Positions 25,866-35,194 of a DNA stretch of 64,000 nucleotides are shown here, one piece after another (the stretch's first letter is position 1; each line of letters starts with the position of its first letter). The notes beneath the pieces were generated by a model. It ran no database searches. It saw only the letters and a program-made list of their open reading frames with translations, and was not told where the DNA came from. Origin of the DNA: Sphingobacterium sp. UBA5670. GTDB lineage: Bacteria; Bacteroidota; Bacteroidia; Sphingobacteriales; Sphingobacteriaceae. The position numbers and the translations under genes are program-made. The stretch covers positions 170,495 to 234,494 of the forward strand of contig NZ_DIIM01000013.1 of the NCBI RefSeq assembly GCF_002420705.1, given 5' to 3'.

Positions 25866-26897
25866 ATGGAATGTAAATTGAAATCAATACTTAGCCAGAT
25901 CTTCACTGTTCTGTTATTGACTTTATTATTGTACCCTAGTGTAAGTCGTGCACGAGCAAAAAACAAAAAAGTTGTTATTGCCTATGTCACTTCCTGGTCC
26001 AAAGTGATGCCCGATCCTGCTTATCTAACCCATATCAATTATGCTTTTGCACATGTCAACGAGAGCTTTGATGGCTTGCGTATAGATAATGAATCCAGGC
26101 TGAAGGCCATTACGGATCTTAAGAAAACACATCCACATCTAAAGGTATTGTTGTCTGTTGGCGGCTGGGGAAGCGGTCGGTTTAGCGAAATGGCTGCTGA
26201 TGAAGTGAAACGGAAAAAATTTGCCAAAGACTGCTTGCGTGTGGTGCGGGAGTTTAATCTTGATGGTATTGATATTGACTGGGAATACCCGACAAATTCT
26301 TCTGCCGGGATTTCGTCCTCTTTAGCCGATACCGAAAATTTCACCTTACTCATGCACGATATCCGGAAAGCTATTGGTAAGAAGAAGCTGCTGACCTTGG
26401 CTTCGGTTGCGAACGGTAAGTATATCGCCTTTAATAAGATTAAGAAAGAGGTGGATTTTGTAAATATCATGACCTATGATTCGGGGCATCCACCTTATCA
26501 TCATGCGAGCTTGCACCGTTCACCCTTATCGGGACATACCACTTGTGTGGAGGCCGTGAAGGCCCATGTCGATGGGGGAATGCCTGTTGAAAAATTGGTA
26601 TTGGGAATTCCATTCTATGGCCGTGGTAATAAGACTGAAGTCAAGGGTTTTATCGATTATAAAGACCTGCTTTCACTTCAGGGATTTGAGCAGAAATGGG
26701 ACGATGAGGCGAAAGCACATTATCTTGTCAACGATAAAGGGGAGTTTGTGTTGACCTATGAAACACCAGAATCTATTGCCCATAAATGTGACTATGTGCA
26801 TGCCGCGGGCTTGCTTGGTGCGATGTATTGGGAATATGCAGGGGACACGGAAGCTGGTACTTTACGGGATGCGGTTTATAAAGGCATTTTACAATAA
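25866..26897 (+). CDS. Glycoside hydrolase family 18 (chitinase-like)
   Basis: 343-residue secreted TIM-barrel hydrolase with a signal peptide in the first 33 residues. The GH18 catalytic signature DxxDxDxE is present as LDGIDIDWEYP (about 134-144), with the substrate-binding SVGGW (about 96-100) and the last-strand tryptophan in GAMYWEYAGD. It cuts beta-1,4-linked N-acetylglucosamine polymers or N-glycan cores; without a binding domain the polymer cannot be told. The preceding DUF5009 membrane protein is a likely functional partner. Ends in a strong terminator. Confidence 0.92.
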   Translation: MECKLKSILSQIFTVLLLTLLLYPSVSRARAKNKKVVIAYVTSWSKVMPDPAYLTHINYAFAHVNESFDGLRIDNESRLKAITDLKKTHPHLKVLLSVGGWGSGRFSEMAADEVKRKKFAKDCLRVVREFNLDGIDIDWEYPTNSSAGISSSLADTENFTLLMHDIRKAIGKKKLLTLASVANGKYIAFNKIKKEVDFVNIMTYDSGHPPYHHASLHRSPLSGHTTCVEAVKAHVDGGMPVEKLVLGIPFYGRGNKTEVKGFIDYKDLLSLQGFEQKWDDEAKAHYLVNDKGEFVLTYETPESIAHKCDYVHAAGLLGAMYWEYAGDTEAGTLRDAVYKGILQ

Positions 26898-26899
26898 AC

Positions 26900-26929
26900 A
26901 AAAAAGCCTAACGTGAGTTAGGCTTTTTT
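26900..26929. terminator. Bidirectional terminator between GH18 and tmRNA
   Basis: AAAAAAGCCTAAC and GTTAGGCTTTTTT form a 13-bp stem with a GTGA loop. T-runs follow on both strands, so it ends both the GH18 transcript and the convergent tmRNA. Confidence 0.9.
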
Positions 26930-26934
26930 GTTTG

Positions 26935-27299
26935 TGGAGCTGGAGAGATTCGAACTCTCGTCCAGTCATGGTACTGTATACGCTTTCTACATGTTTAGCT
27001 TCTCTTTAATTGTCGGGCGAGGGAAGGTGAGTCGCTTACCTATACCGTACGCCGTAGTTGCTGTTTCTCACAAGTGCTTAGCAACATCACACTTGCCAGT
27101 TCTATTGTTCGATGCCCCGAATGTTAAACCAAAGAACAGGATCTAACGGGACAAATAGCTATGTTAAGTCTAACTTAAGCAGCTAAGGCGTAGTTTTCTT
27201 CGCCAGTTATAATTCTGAAAGTTCAGATTAAAGTGCTCTACTAACAACGCACTACATGCTTACATAACCGTCTCCATCCTGTCAATTCCGGTCAACCCC
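26935..27299 (-). ncRNA. ssrA: tmRNA
   Basis: 365-nt transfer-messenger RNA that rescues stalled ribosomes and tags the unfinished protein. The ends pair as a tRNA acceptor stem (GGGGTTG at 27299-27293 with CAGCTCC near 26936-26942, discriminator A at 26935; CCA is not encoded), and the 3' part has a T-arm (GAGAGTTCGAATCTCTC). The tag reading frame on the minus strand ends GEENYALAA followed by TAA (stop at 27175-27177), a Bacteroidota-type degradation tag; the preceding codon is ACT, so the resume codon is not certain. Pseudoknot-rich segments lie on both sides of the frame. Confidence 0.95.
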
Positions 27300-27311
27300 A
27301 ATTATGTGTTA

Positions 27312-27342
27312 CAAAGATACAATTTTTTTGCTTAATCAGCAA
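27312..27342 (-). promoter_or_regulatory. ssrA: Promoter of tmRNA
   Basis: On the minus strand, TTG (27340-27342) and TATCTTTG (27312-27319) are 20 nt apart, a clean Bacteroidota promoter ending 13 nt before the mature 5' end. The remaining gap to 27535 holds no gene. Confidence 0.8.
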
Positions 27343-27534
27343 GATGTACCGTGTTCTGACTTCATGTCTCGCTATTTGGTTGAAAATAAACGTGATATTT
27401 TCGGCGTCAGTCTGGTGAAAGCAGGAGAATAGAGAAGTTCATGATAGTGTGTAACGAGCGATGCATTCAACTAACTGTTTGCACTTAAACGTGTGTGCAG
27501 AAAATTTATCTGTGGTCAGCAAAGCTATGGGTAA

Positions 27535-27562
27535 AAAACGCTGGACGGAAGTCCAGCGTTTT
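27535..27562 (-). terminator. Terminator of the M3 peptidase gene
   Basis: AAAACGCTGGAC and GTCCAGCGTTTT form a 12-bp stem with a GGAA loop, with A/T-rich bases on both sides, 3 bp after the stop codon of the peptidase gene. Confidence 0.85.
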
Positions 27563-27564
27563 CT

Positions 27565-29595
27565 TTATTTGATCAATCCGGCCCTTTTTAACAAGGGTTC
27601 TACCGAAGGTTCTTGTCCGCGGAAGCGTTTGTAAAGGACCATTGGATGTTCTGTACCACCTTTGGAAAGCACATTGTCCTTAAATTTGGCTGCGATCTCT
27701 TTATTGAAGATACCATTCTGTTTGAAGTAATCAAAAGCATCTGCATCCAATACTTCCGCCCATTTATAGCTGTAATAGCCCGAAGAATAACCACCATTGA
27801 AAATATGGGAGAAGGCTGTACTCATGGCATTCTCCTTGACATCTGGATAGAGTTTTGTCGAGGCAAACTGTTCTTCTTCGAATGCTTTGAGATCAGAGAT
27901 TGCGGTTGGGTCCTGTCCATGCCAGCCCATGTCCAATAGACCAAAGCTTAATTGGCGCATTGTCGCCATCCCCTCAAGAAATGAAGCGCTTTCGCGGATT
28001 TTTTCGACAAGTTCCATCGGAATTACTTCACCAGTTTCATAGTGCTTGGCAAATAATTCAAGGGCTTGTTTTTCATAGCACCAGTTTTCCATCACCTGAC
28101 TCGGTAACTCGACAAAATCCCAATATACAGATGTTCCAGATAGTGTAGGATAGGTGCTATCCGCCAACATACCATGCAGGGCATGTCCAAATTCGTGAAA
28201 TAATGTAGTTACTTCCTGGAACGTCAACAAAGAAGGTTTTGAAGCAGTAGGACGCGTAAAATTGCAGACAATAGAGACATGCGGACGCTCTTGCGTGCCA
28301 TTTTGAATGTATTGTGGTTTGAACGATGTCATCCATGCTCCATTTCGCTTTCCTTTACGCGGGAAGAAATCGGCATAGAAGATAGCGACTAATTCACCGT
28401 TGTCTTTACTGACTTCAAATGTTTGAACTTCTTCGTGGTAAGTATCTATTGTATCGACTTCTTTGAAGTTGATGCCAAATAAGCGATGGGCTACTTCAAA
28501 TGCGCCTTGTAAGACATTTTCGAGTTTGAAATATGGTTTGAGCTTCTCGTCGTCCAGATTAAAGCGTTCTTGTTTCAGCTTTTCAGCATAATAGGCACCA
28601 TCCCATTTTTCCAATTGGTCTATGCCATCCAAGTTTTTTGCAAATTGGGATAATTCTGCAAATTCTTGCACTGCCGCTGGTTTTGCTTTTTTCAGTAAGT
28701 CATTTAAGAATTCAGTGACTTTGTTTGGATTTTGGGCCATACGTTCGGCAAGAACAAAGTCTGCATGCGTTGCGTAGCCTAATAATTTGGCTCTTTCGAA
28801 ACGTAGTTTTACAATTTTCAGCACATTATCCACGTTGTTGTGCTCGTTATCCTGAAAAGCTTTTCGGCCTGCGGCGAGGGTAATTTCTTTGCGAAGTTCC
28901 CGATTGTCGGCATAAGTGACAAAAGGAAGATAGCTTGGAAAATCCAGGGTAAAGAGCCAGCCTTCTTTTTCGTTGGCTTTAGCCAAAGCTTGTGCAGCTT
29001 CTACTGCACCCTCTGGAAGTCCGGAAAGATCTTTTTCGTCGGTTACCAATAGTTGGTAGGCGTTGGTTTCAGCAAGAACATTCTCACCAAATTTCAATTT
29101 TAAAAGCGATAGCTCGGCATCTATTTCACGGAGTTTTTCTTTTTGTTCGTCATTCAAAAGTGCACCATTACGTACAAAATCCTTATAGGATTTTTCCAAT
29201 AAGGTTGTTTGTTCTGCCGTTAATGTCAGTTGATCTTTCTGATCGTATACAGCCTTCACTCGTTTGAAAAGATCGAAATTTAATGTAATATCATTGCCCA
29301 ATGCAGATAATTTGGGTGCTATATCCTGTGCGATCTTTTCAAGATCGGCGTTGGTTTCGGCGGAATGGAGATTAAAAAAGATATTGGACAAACGATCTAA
29401 TGTCTGCCCCGAGTAGGACATCGCAGCGATAGTATTGTCGAAAGTTGCCGTTTCGGGATTGTTGACGATCGCATCGACTTCATCTTTTGTCTTCTGAATA
29501 GCCTCATCAAATGCGGGAATATAATCTTCGTTTTTTATCTGTGAAAACGGAGCTGTGTCATGCTGCGTTTTAAATTTTTCTGTTAAAATACTCAT
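27565..29595 (-). CDS. M3 family metallopeptidase (Dcp/oligopeptidase A-like)
   Basis: 676-residue zinc oligopeptidase of the thimet family. The zinc motif HEFGH is in LFHEFGHALHGML (about 463-475) with the third ligand Glu about 25 residues downstream (DFVELPSQVMENW). No signal peptide, so cytoplasmic; it degrades short peptides, including those released by other proteases. Length fits dipeptidyl carboxypeptidase Dcp or oligopeptidase A; which one cannot be told. Single gene with own terminator. Confidence 0.93.
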   Translation of the reverse strand: MSILTEKFKTQHDTAPFSQIKNEDYIPAFDEAIQKTKDEVDAIVNNPETATFDNTIAAMSYSGQTLDRLSNIFFNLHSAETNADLEKIAQDIAPKLSALGNDITLNFDLFKRVKAVYDQKDQLTLTAEQTTLLEKSYKDFVRNGALLNDEQKEKLREIDAELSLLKLKFGENVLAETNAYQLLVTDEKDLSGLPEGAVEAAQALAKANEKEGWLFTLDFPSYLPFVTYADNRELRKEITLAAGRKAFQDNEHNNVDNVLKIVKLRFERAKLLGYATHADFVLAERMAQNPNKVTEFLNDLLKKAKPAAVQEFAELSQFAKNLDGIDQLEKWDGAYYAEKLKQERFNLDDEKLKPYFKLENVLQGAFEVAHRLFGINFKEVDTIDTYHEEVQTFEVSKDNGELVAIFYADFFPRKGKRNGAWMTSFKPQYIQNGTQERPHVSIVCNFTRPTASKPSLLTFQEVTTLFHEFGHALHGMLADSTYPTLSGTSVYWDFVELPSQVMENWCYEKQALELFAKHYETGEVIPMELVEKIRESASFLEGMATMRQLSFGLLDMGWHGQDPTAISDLKAFEEEQFASTKLYPDVKENAMSTAFSHIFNGGYSSGYYSYKWAEVLDADAFDYFKQNGIFNKEIAAKFKDNVLSKGGTEHPMVLYKRFRGQEPSVEPLLKRAGLIK

Positions 29596-29723
29596 AGAAG
29601 TAAATGTAATAAATATTTATTTCAAGCGATAGCATCTGCTTAAATTATGGAGCTGAGATGATATTTGACCGAATAAGAGTTTAGGCTATGTCGAAAATGT
29701 ATGGGGAAAATTGGAACTGCATA

Positions 29724-29751
29724 AAAAAAGAGCCCAGAGGAGCTCTTTTTT
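29724..29751 (-). terminator. Terminator of the aminotransferase gene
   Basis: AAAAAAGAGC (29724-29733) and GCTCTTTTTT (29742-29751) form a stem with an 8-nt loop and a T-run on the minus strand (A-run on the plus strand), 17 bp after the aminotransferase stop codon. Confidence 0.85.
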
Positions 29752-29767
29752 ATATTTGGATAAGAGA

Positions 29768-30973
29768 TTAGGCTAGTTTTCCTAATGCTTCTTTGATTCT
29801 TTTTAAAGCTTCGATCAAACTTTCGTCTGAAGCTGCATAGGACAAGCGGATATAGTTGTCGTTACCGAATGAATCTCCACCTACTGTCGCTACGTGACCA
29901 ACATTCAATAAGTACAATGCCAAATCAGATGAGTTTTTGATGATATTGCCATCTTGGTCTTTTTTACCAAAGAACGAAGAGATTTCAGGGAAGAAATAGA
30001 ATGCACCTTCAGGTAGATTTGTTCTTACACCTGGGATTTCAGTCAATAGATCGTATACCAGCTGGCGGCGACGAGCGAAAGCTTCTTTCATTTTATTGAC
30101 AGACTCCAATCCTTGTTCATAAGCCACGATACCTGCGCGTTGAGAAATTGAACAGGTTCCAGAGGTTGTCTGTCCTTGTAATTTATCATTTGCGGCAGCA
30201 ATGGTTTTGTTGGCAGCGATATAACCTAAGCGCCATCCAGTCATTGCAAATGCTTTTGAAAAACCATTGATGATGATTACTCTATCTTTGATGCTGTCAA
30301 ACTGTGCGATGGATTCGTGTTTATCGACAAAGTTGATATGTTCATAGATTTCATCAGATAGAATAAATACCTGTGGATGTTTTTCGAAAACTTTAGCCAA
30401 TGCGGCTAATTCATCTTTGCTATAAACTGTCCCTGTCGGGTTGTTTGGCGATGAAAACATAAACAATTTGGTTTTTGGTGTAATTGCCGCTTCCAATTGT
30501 TCAGGTGTAATCTTAAAATTATTGTCGATTTCAGTATTGATAAAGACTGATTTTCCTTCTGCTAAAACAACCATTTCAGAGTATGATACCCAATATGGTG
30601 TTGGGATAATTACTTCATCACCTGGATTGATCAAGGTTAGAATCACATTTGACAGGGATTGTTTTGCACCCGTAGAAACGACAATTTGAGAAATATCATA
30701 ATCTAAATTGTTTTCTGTCTTCAACTTGTTTACAATTGCCTGGCGTAATTCCGGGTACCCAGGTACCGGCGAATAGCGCGTCCAGTTCTCGTCTAGGGCT
30801 TTCTTCGCTGCATCTTTTACATGCTCAGGCGTGTTGAAATCAGGTTCACCTACGCTAAGGCTAATTACATTAACGCCTTTTGCTGCTAATTCGCGGCCCA
30901 ACTTGGTCATTTTAAGTGTAGCCGATTCGGACAAATTATTTATCCTGTCTGATAAGTATGATGGTGTGCTCAT
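29768..30973 (-). CDS. Class I PLP-dependent aminotransferase (aspartate type)
   Basis: 401-residue fold-type I aminotransferase. The PLP lysine is in NGFSKAFAMTGWRLGY (about residue 239); the family motifs SVGEPDFNTPEHV (about 41-53), SSPNNPTGTVYS and the substrate Arg in YIRLSYA near the C-terminus are all present. Closest in pattern to aspartate aminotransferase of the Ib type, which moves amino groups between aspartate and 2-oxoglutarate; substrate range may be wider. Monocistronic with a TATCTTTG promoter element just upstream. Confidence 0.93.
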   Translation of the reverse strand: MSTPSYLSDRINNLSESATLKMTKLGRELAAKGVNVISLSVGEPDFNTPEHVKDAAKKALDENWTRYSPVPGYPELRQAIVNKLKTENNLDYDISQIVVSTGAKQSLSNVILTLINPGDEVIIPTPYWVSYSEMVVLAEGKSVFINTEIDNNFKITPEQLEAAITPKTKLFMFSSPNNPTGTVYSKDELAALAKVFEKHPQVFILSDEIYEHINFVDKHESIAQFDSIKDRVIIINGFSKAFAMTGWRLGYIAANKTIAAANDKLQGQTTSGTCSISQRAGIVAYEQGLESVNKMKEAFARRRQLVYDLLTEIPGVRTNLPEGAFYFFPEISSFFGKKDQDGNIIKNSSDLALYLLNVGHVATVGGDSFGNDNYIRLSYAASDESLIEALKRIKEALGKLA

Positions 30974-30980
30974 GGTAAGA

Positions 30981-30988
30981 CAAAGATA
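30981..30988 (-). promoter_or_regulatory. -7 element of the aminotransferase promoter
   Basis: TATCTTTG on the minus strand, 7 bp before the start codon, matches TAnnTTTG. If the start site is the usual 5-8 nt downstream, the 5' leader is nearly absent, which suggests a very short-leader mRNA. No good -33 element at standard spacing. Confidence 0.45.
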
Positions 30989-31159
30989 TTACATACGTTG
31001 CAAATAATCTTCTTTATTTTTGATAATTTACAAAGAAAAGTGACTCTTTTATTGGGCTTTTTTAATGAAAGGGGTGTTGAAGCGATTTAGCATAGTTATT
31101 TCATTGTCTCCTGACTCTGGATGTTCAAAACTAATCGATCTGATTTGCCGTTATATCTT

Positions 31160-31167
31160 TACCTTTG
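31160..31167 (+). promoter_or_regulatory. -7 element of the CDF transporter promoter
   Basis: TACCTTTG matches the Bacteroidota -7 consensus TAnnTTTG and lies 65 nt before the start codon of the transporter. The -33 element is not clear. Confidence 0.45.
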
Positions 31168-31232
31168 CGCTCACAAAAATGTTGGCTGGTCATCATTTGG
31201 TCATAGAAGGTTTCATATAGAAGATAAGCGTC

Positions 31233-32222
31233 ATGTCAAGACAAAGAAGATTGGTTTTATTATCGCTTTTTACCGGAATAGGTTTGATGATTGTGAAGTT
31301 TTTTGCCTACTTCTTAACGGATTCCAGTGCAATATTTACAGATGCAGCGGAAAGTATTGTCAATGTGATCGCTTCGGGTTTTGCATTTTATAGTATTTAT
31401 CTCTCGGCGCAACCCAAGGATGAGAATCATCCCTACGGTCACGGTAAAGTAGAGTTCTTTTCGGTATTTTTGGAAGGTGGACTTATTTTTATCGCCGGCG
31501 CGATTATCCTAGCCAAGGCCTGTTACAATCTATTCTTTCCCGCTGAATTGACACATCTTGAACAAGGGATTTATCTGATAGGTATCACGTCTGTGATCAA
31601 TTTTGCGGTAGGATTTTATATTATGAAGCGCGGTCGTGCATTAGGATCCATTACGTTGGTGGCAGATGGAAAACATTTACAGGTAGATGCCTATAGTACA
31701 ATCGGATTGATATTGGGCTTATTGTTGATGAGATTGACAGGTTTTCAATGGATTGATATTGTTATTTCCATCGTATTGGGGCTTTTTATTCTCTTCAACG
31801 GTTATAAATTACTTCGCCAATCGATCGGTGGATTGATGGATGAATCGGATACAGCGCTCGTGCAGGATGTGGTTGAAATCTTGGAACGTAATCGAAAGAA
31901 TGAATGGATTGATGTCCATAATCTTCGTGTACAACGTTACGGAAATGAACTCCATGTAGATTGCCATCTTACACTGCCCAGCTATCTCGATCTCATCCAG
32001 GTACACGATGAAATCTCTGCAGTGGATAAAATTGTCAATAAAGAGATGTCGGTGCGGACTGAATTTTTTGTTCATGCTGATCCTTGTCTTCCGCAGTGTT
32101 GCCAATATTGTCAGGTCGGCAATTGCCCAATTCGTTCGGAACAATTTCGGGGACGCATTTCTTGGGATACGGAAAATGTTACGCGGAATCAGAAACATTT
32201 TTTATATGCGATTGCCGAATAG
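31233..32222 (+). CDS. Cation diffusion facilitator metal exporter with Cys-rich tail
   Basis: 329-residue inner-membrane metal/proton antiporter with about six helices in the first 210 residues. The CDF signatures are DAAESIVN (about 36-43) in helix 2 and HPYGHGKVE (about 69-77) between helices 2 and 3. The cytoplasmic C-terminal domain ends with an unusual cysteine cluster, PCLPQCCQYCQVGNC (284-298, five Cys), which could bind Zn, Cd or Cu or an iron-sulfur cluster and act as a metal sensor or delivery site. Divergent from the aminotransferase gene. Confidence 0.92.
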   Translation: MSRQRRLVLLSLFTGIGLMIVKFFAYFLTDSSAIFTDAAESIVNVIASGFAFYSIYLSAQPKDENHPYGHGKVEFFSVFLEGGLIFIAGAIILAKACYNLFFPAELTHLEQGIYLIGITSVINFAVGFYIMKRGRALGSITLVADGKHLQVDAYSTIGLILGLLLMRLTGFQWIDIVISIVLGLFILFNGYKLLRQSIGGLMDESDTALVQDVVEILERNRKNEWIDVHNLRVQRYGNELHVDCHLTLPSYLDLIQVHDEISAVDKIVNKEMSVRTEFFVHADPCLPQCCQYCQVGNCPIRSEQFRGRISWDTENVTRNQKHFLYAIAE

Positions 32223-32329
32223 CGAATGCAGTTTCTTTCGCTACTTAATAGGAATAGTGTCTAGTCTGATTTCTTCGCGTTATAGTAAACTAAAAAAAGC
32301 TAGTTTATATAAATATATATAAAAAAAGG

Positions 32330-32337
32330 TATCTTTG
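32330..32337 (+). promoter_or_regulatory. -7 element of the lepA promoter
   Basis: TATCTTTG 30 nt before the lepA start codon matches TAnnTTTG. The upstream region is very A/T-rich and has no clear TTG at the usual spacing. Confidence 0.55.
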
Positions 32338-32367
32338 CCTTTTAGCAAAAGAGTTTAAAAATCCTAT

Positions 32368-34158
32368 ATGAAGCACATTCGTAATTTCTGTATTATTGCG
32401 CATATTGACCATGGCAAAAGTACTTTGGCAGATCGCCTTTTAGAGTATACCAATACCATCAGTCAGCGTGAAGCACAGGCACAATTACTTGATAATATGG
32501 ATTTGGAACGTGAACGTGGTATTACGATCAAGAGTCACGCCATCCAAATGAATTATAAAAAAGATGGTCAAGAGTATATTCTGAACCTGATCGATACCCC
32601 AGGACACGTGGATTTTTCCTATGAGGTTTCACGTTCAATTGCTGCCTGTGAAGGTGCTTTACTGATCGTAGATGCATCTCAAGGTATTCAAGCACAGACT
32701 ATTTCAAATTTATATCTGGCGTTGGAACATGATCTGGAAATCATTCCGATCCTCAACAAAATGGACCTTCCCGGTGCTATGCCTGAAGAAGTAAAAGATC
32801 AGATTGTTGATCTGATCGGTGGTGATCGTGATGCGATTATTCCTGCGTCTGGAAAAACGGGTCTTGGTGTTCCGGATATTTTGGAAGCTATTGTGAAACG
32901 TATTCCACACCCAGTGGGTGATCCCGAGGGACCTTTACAAGCCTTGATTTTTGATTCTGTTTTCAACTCTTTCCGTGGTATCATGGCTTATTTTAAAGTT
33001 GAAAATGGTGAAATTCGTAAAGGCGACCGCGTGAAATTTGTTGCTACTGGAAAAGAATATTTTGCCGATGAAATTGGTACCCTGAAGTTGAATCAAGTTC
33101 CCAAAGAAGTCATTAAGACCGGTGATGTGGGGTATATTATCTCGGGTATCAAGGAAGCACGTGAAGTGAAAGTAGGGGATACCATTACGCATAAAGATCG
33201 TCCTTGTTTGGAGGCTATCCAAGGGTTTGAAGAGGTGAAACCGATGGTCTTTGCGGGTATTTATCCTGTAGATACGGAAGATTACGAGGAGTTGCGTGAA
33301 TCGATGCACCGTTTGCAGCTTAACGATGCTTCTTTGGTATTTGAACCAGAGTCGTCAGCAGCCTTGGGTTTCGGCTTCCGTTGTGGTTTCTTGGGCATGC
33401 TCCACATGGAGATCATTCAAGAACGCCTGGAACGCGAATTTGACATGACGGTAATCACGACGGTTCCCAACGTATCCTATAAGGCCTATATGACCAAGGA
33501 TAAAGAGGAGGTGATCGTGCATAACCCATCTGATCTACCGGATCCAAGTAAATTGGATTCAATCGAAGAGCCTTATATCAAAGCTAATATTATTACGAAA
33601 TCGGATTTCGTAGGACCAATTATGTCACTTTGTATCCAGAAACGTGGTACGATCATGAATCAGCACTATCTGACTTCAGATCGTGTTGAGTTGGTTTTTG
33701 AAATGCCAATGGGTGAGATCGTTTTTGATTTCTACGATAAGCTGAAGACAATTTCTAAAGGCTATGCATCATTTGACTATCATCAAATAGGGTATCGCAA
33801 ATCAGATCTGGTTAAGTTGGATATCCGATTGAACGATGAACCTGTGGATGCATTGTCTTCGTTGATACACCGGAGCAACGCCTATGATTTTGGTAAAAAG
33901 ATCTGTGAGAAATTGAAAGAACTATTACCACGTCAACAATTTGAAATTCGTATCCAAGCTTCAATTGGAGCAAAGATCATTGCTCGGGAAACAATTTCAG
34001 CTTTACGTAAAGATGTCACGGCGAAATGTTATGGTGGTGATATTTCACGGAAGCGTAAGCTCCTTGAAAAACAGAAAAAGGGTAAGAAACGCATGCGTCA
34101 GGTTGGGAACGTAGAGATTCCGCAATCTGCATTTATGGCGGTATTGAAATTAGATTAA
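32368..34158 (+). CDS. lepA: Elongation factor 4 (LepA)
   Basis: 596-residue ribosome-associated GTPase that can back-translocate stalled ribosomes. G1 is AHIDHGKST (residues 11-19), G3 DTPGHVDF (about 77-84), G4 NKMD (about 130-133); the LepA-specific C-terminal domain is complete (KCYGGDISRKRKLLEKQKKG, near 552-571). Length matches the family. Followed by a terminator and folD. Confidence 0.97.
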   Translation: MKHIRNFCIIAHIDHGKSTLADRLLEYTNTISQREAQAQLLDNMDLERERGITIKSHAIQMNYKKDGQEYILNLIDTPGHVDFSYEVSRSIAACEGALLIVDASQGIQAQTISNLYLALEHDLEIIPILNKMDLPGAMPEEVKDQIVDLIGGDRDAIIPASGKTGLGVPDILEAIVKRIPHPVGDPEGPLQALIFDSVFNSFRGIMAYFKVENGEIRKGDRVKFVATGKEYFADEIGTLKLNQVPKEVIKTGDVGYIISGIKEAREVKVGDTITHKDRPCLEAIQGFEEVKPMVFAGIYPVDTEDYEELRESMHRLQLNDASLVFEPESSAALGFGFRCGFLGMLHMEIIQERLEREFDMTVITTVPNVSYKAYMTKDKEEVIVHNPSDLPDPSKLDSIEEPYIKANIITKSDFVGPIMSLCIQKRGTIMNQHYLTSDRVELVFEMPMGEIVFDFYDKLKTISKGYASFDYHQIGYRKSDLVKLDIRLNDEPVDALSSLIHRSNAYDFGKKICEKLKELLPRQQFEIRIQASIGAKIIARETISALRKDVTAKCYGGDISRKRKLLEKQKKGKKRMRQVGNVEIPQSAFMAVLKLD

Positions 34159-34174
34159 CAAAATAACATCATAT

Positions 34175-34197
34175 AAAGGAGCTCTTGGGCTCCTTTT
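34175..34197 (+). terminator. Terminator after lepA
   Basis: AAAGGAGC (34175-34182) pairs with GCTCCTTT (34189-34196), 6-nt loop, short T-run. It separates lepA from folD, though read-through is possible because no clear folD promoter was seen. Confidence 0.75.
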
Positions 34198-34220
34198 AAA
34201 TACAATAAAATCTCCTAAAC

Positions 34221-35108
34221 ATGAATCTATTAGATGGTAAACTAGTTTCCGAAAAAATTAAAGAGCAAATAGCGTTAGATGCGGCTGAATTTACAACACA
34301 GACCGGCCGTAAACCTCATCTGGTAGCTATCCTTGTCGGTAATGATGGCGGTAGTGAAACTTATGTGGCTAGCAAAATGCGCAACTGTCAATTGGTCGGC
34401 TTTGAATCAACAAACATTCGTTACGACGAAAATATTACTGAGGAAGAATTGATCGCAAAGGTCAAAGAAATCAATCAGGATGAGTCTATTGATGGTTTGA
34501 TTGTACAACTGCCTTTACCAAAACATATTGATCCGGATAAAGTTACCGAAGCAATTGATTACCGCAAAGATGTAGATGGTTTCCATCCGATCAACCTTGG
34601 CCGTATGCAACGTAATCTTCCTTGTTTTATTCCGGCTACTCCTTACGGTATTATGCTGATGCTGGATTATTACAAGATCGATACTGCAGGTAAACACGCT
34701 GTAGTGGTTGGAAGAAGTAATATCGTGGGATCGCCAATGAGTATTTTACTTGCGCGCAATTCCAATCCGGGCAACTGTACTGTGACATTAACACATAGCC
34801 GTACAAAAGATCTTAAAACAGAGGTTTTGCGTGGTGATATTGTGGTTGCGGCAATCGGTAAGAAAAATTTTGTTACAGCCGACATGGTCAAAGATGGTGC
34901 TGTTGTCATCGACGTAGGTATCAATAGAGAAACTTCGACAGAAACTAAATCTGGTTTTAAGCTATATGGGGATGTCGATTTTGAAAACGTTGCTCCTAAG
35001 GCATCTTGGATTACACCAGTACCTGGAGGAGTTGGCTTAATGACCATCGTTGGTTTATTGAAAAATACGCTGGAAGCAGCCAAAGGGACAATCTATCCGA
35101 AGCAATAA
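34221..35108 (+). CDS. folD: Methylenetetrahydrofolate dehydrogenase/cyclohydrolase
   Basis: 295-residue bifunctional enzyme of one-carbon metabolism that interconverts 5,10-methylene- and 10-formyl-tetrahydrofolate in the cytoplasm. Motifs: SETYVASKMRNC with the catalytic Lys (about 46-57), GLIVQLPLPKHI (about 93-104), the NADP-binding VVGRSNIVGSPMSILL (about 160-175) and PVPGGVGLMTI near the end. Length is typical. Confidence 0.97.
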   Translation: MNLLDGKLVSEKIKEQIALDAAEFTTQTGRKPHLVAILVGNDGGSETYVASKMRNCQLVGFESTNIRYDENITEEELIAKVKEINQDESIDGLIVQLPLPKHIDPDKVTEAIDYRKDVDGFHPINLGRMQRNLPCFIPATPYGIMLMLDYYKIDTAGKHAVVVGRSNIVGSPMSILLARNSNPGNCTVTLTHSRTKDLKTEVLRGDIVVAAIGKKNFVTADMVKDGAVVIDVGINRETSTETKSGFKLYGDVDFENVAPKASWITPVPGGVGLMTIVGLLKNTLEAAKGTIYPKQ

Positions 35109-35194
35109 TTTTGTCTATTTGGCATAGAAGTTGTAAATTGATATGTGCGTGCTCTCATGGGCCGTTGGAAACTACACTCATAAATCAATTTATA

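Noticed and set aside
26928..27146. Plus-strand frame of 72 codons at the tmRNA
   Set aside because: Antisense to the tmRNA gene; its sequence follows from conserved RNA bases.
35006..35194. In-frame extension of the LEA-like lipoprotein into folD
   Set aside because: It overlaps folD and would remove the signal peptide start; the ATG at 35195 explains the lipobox better.
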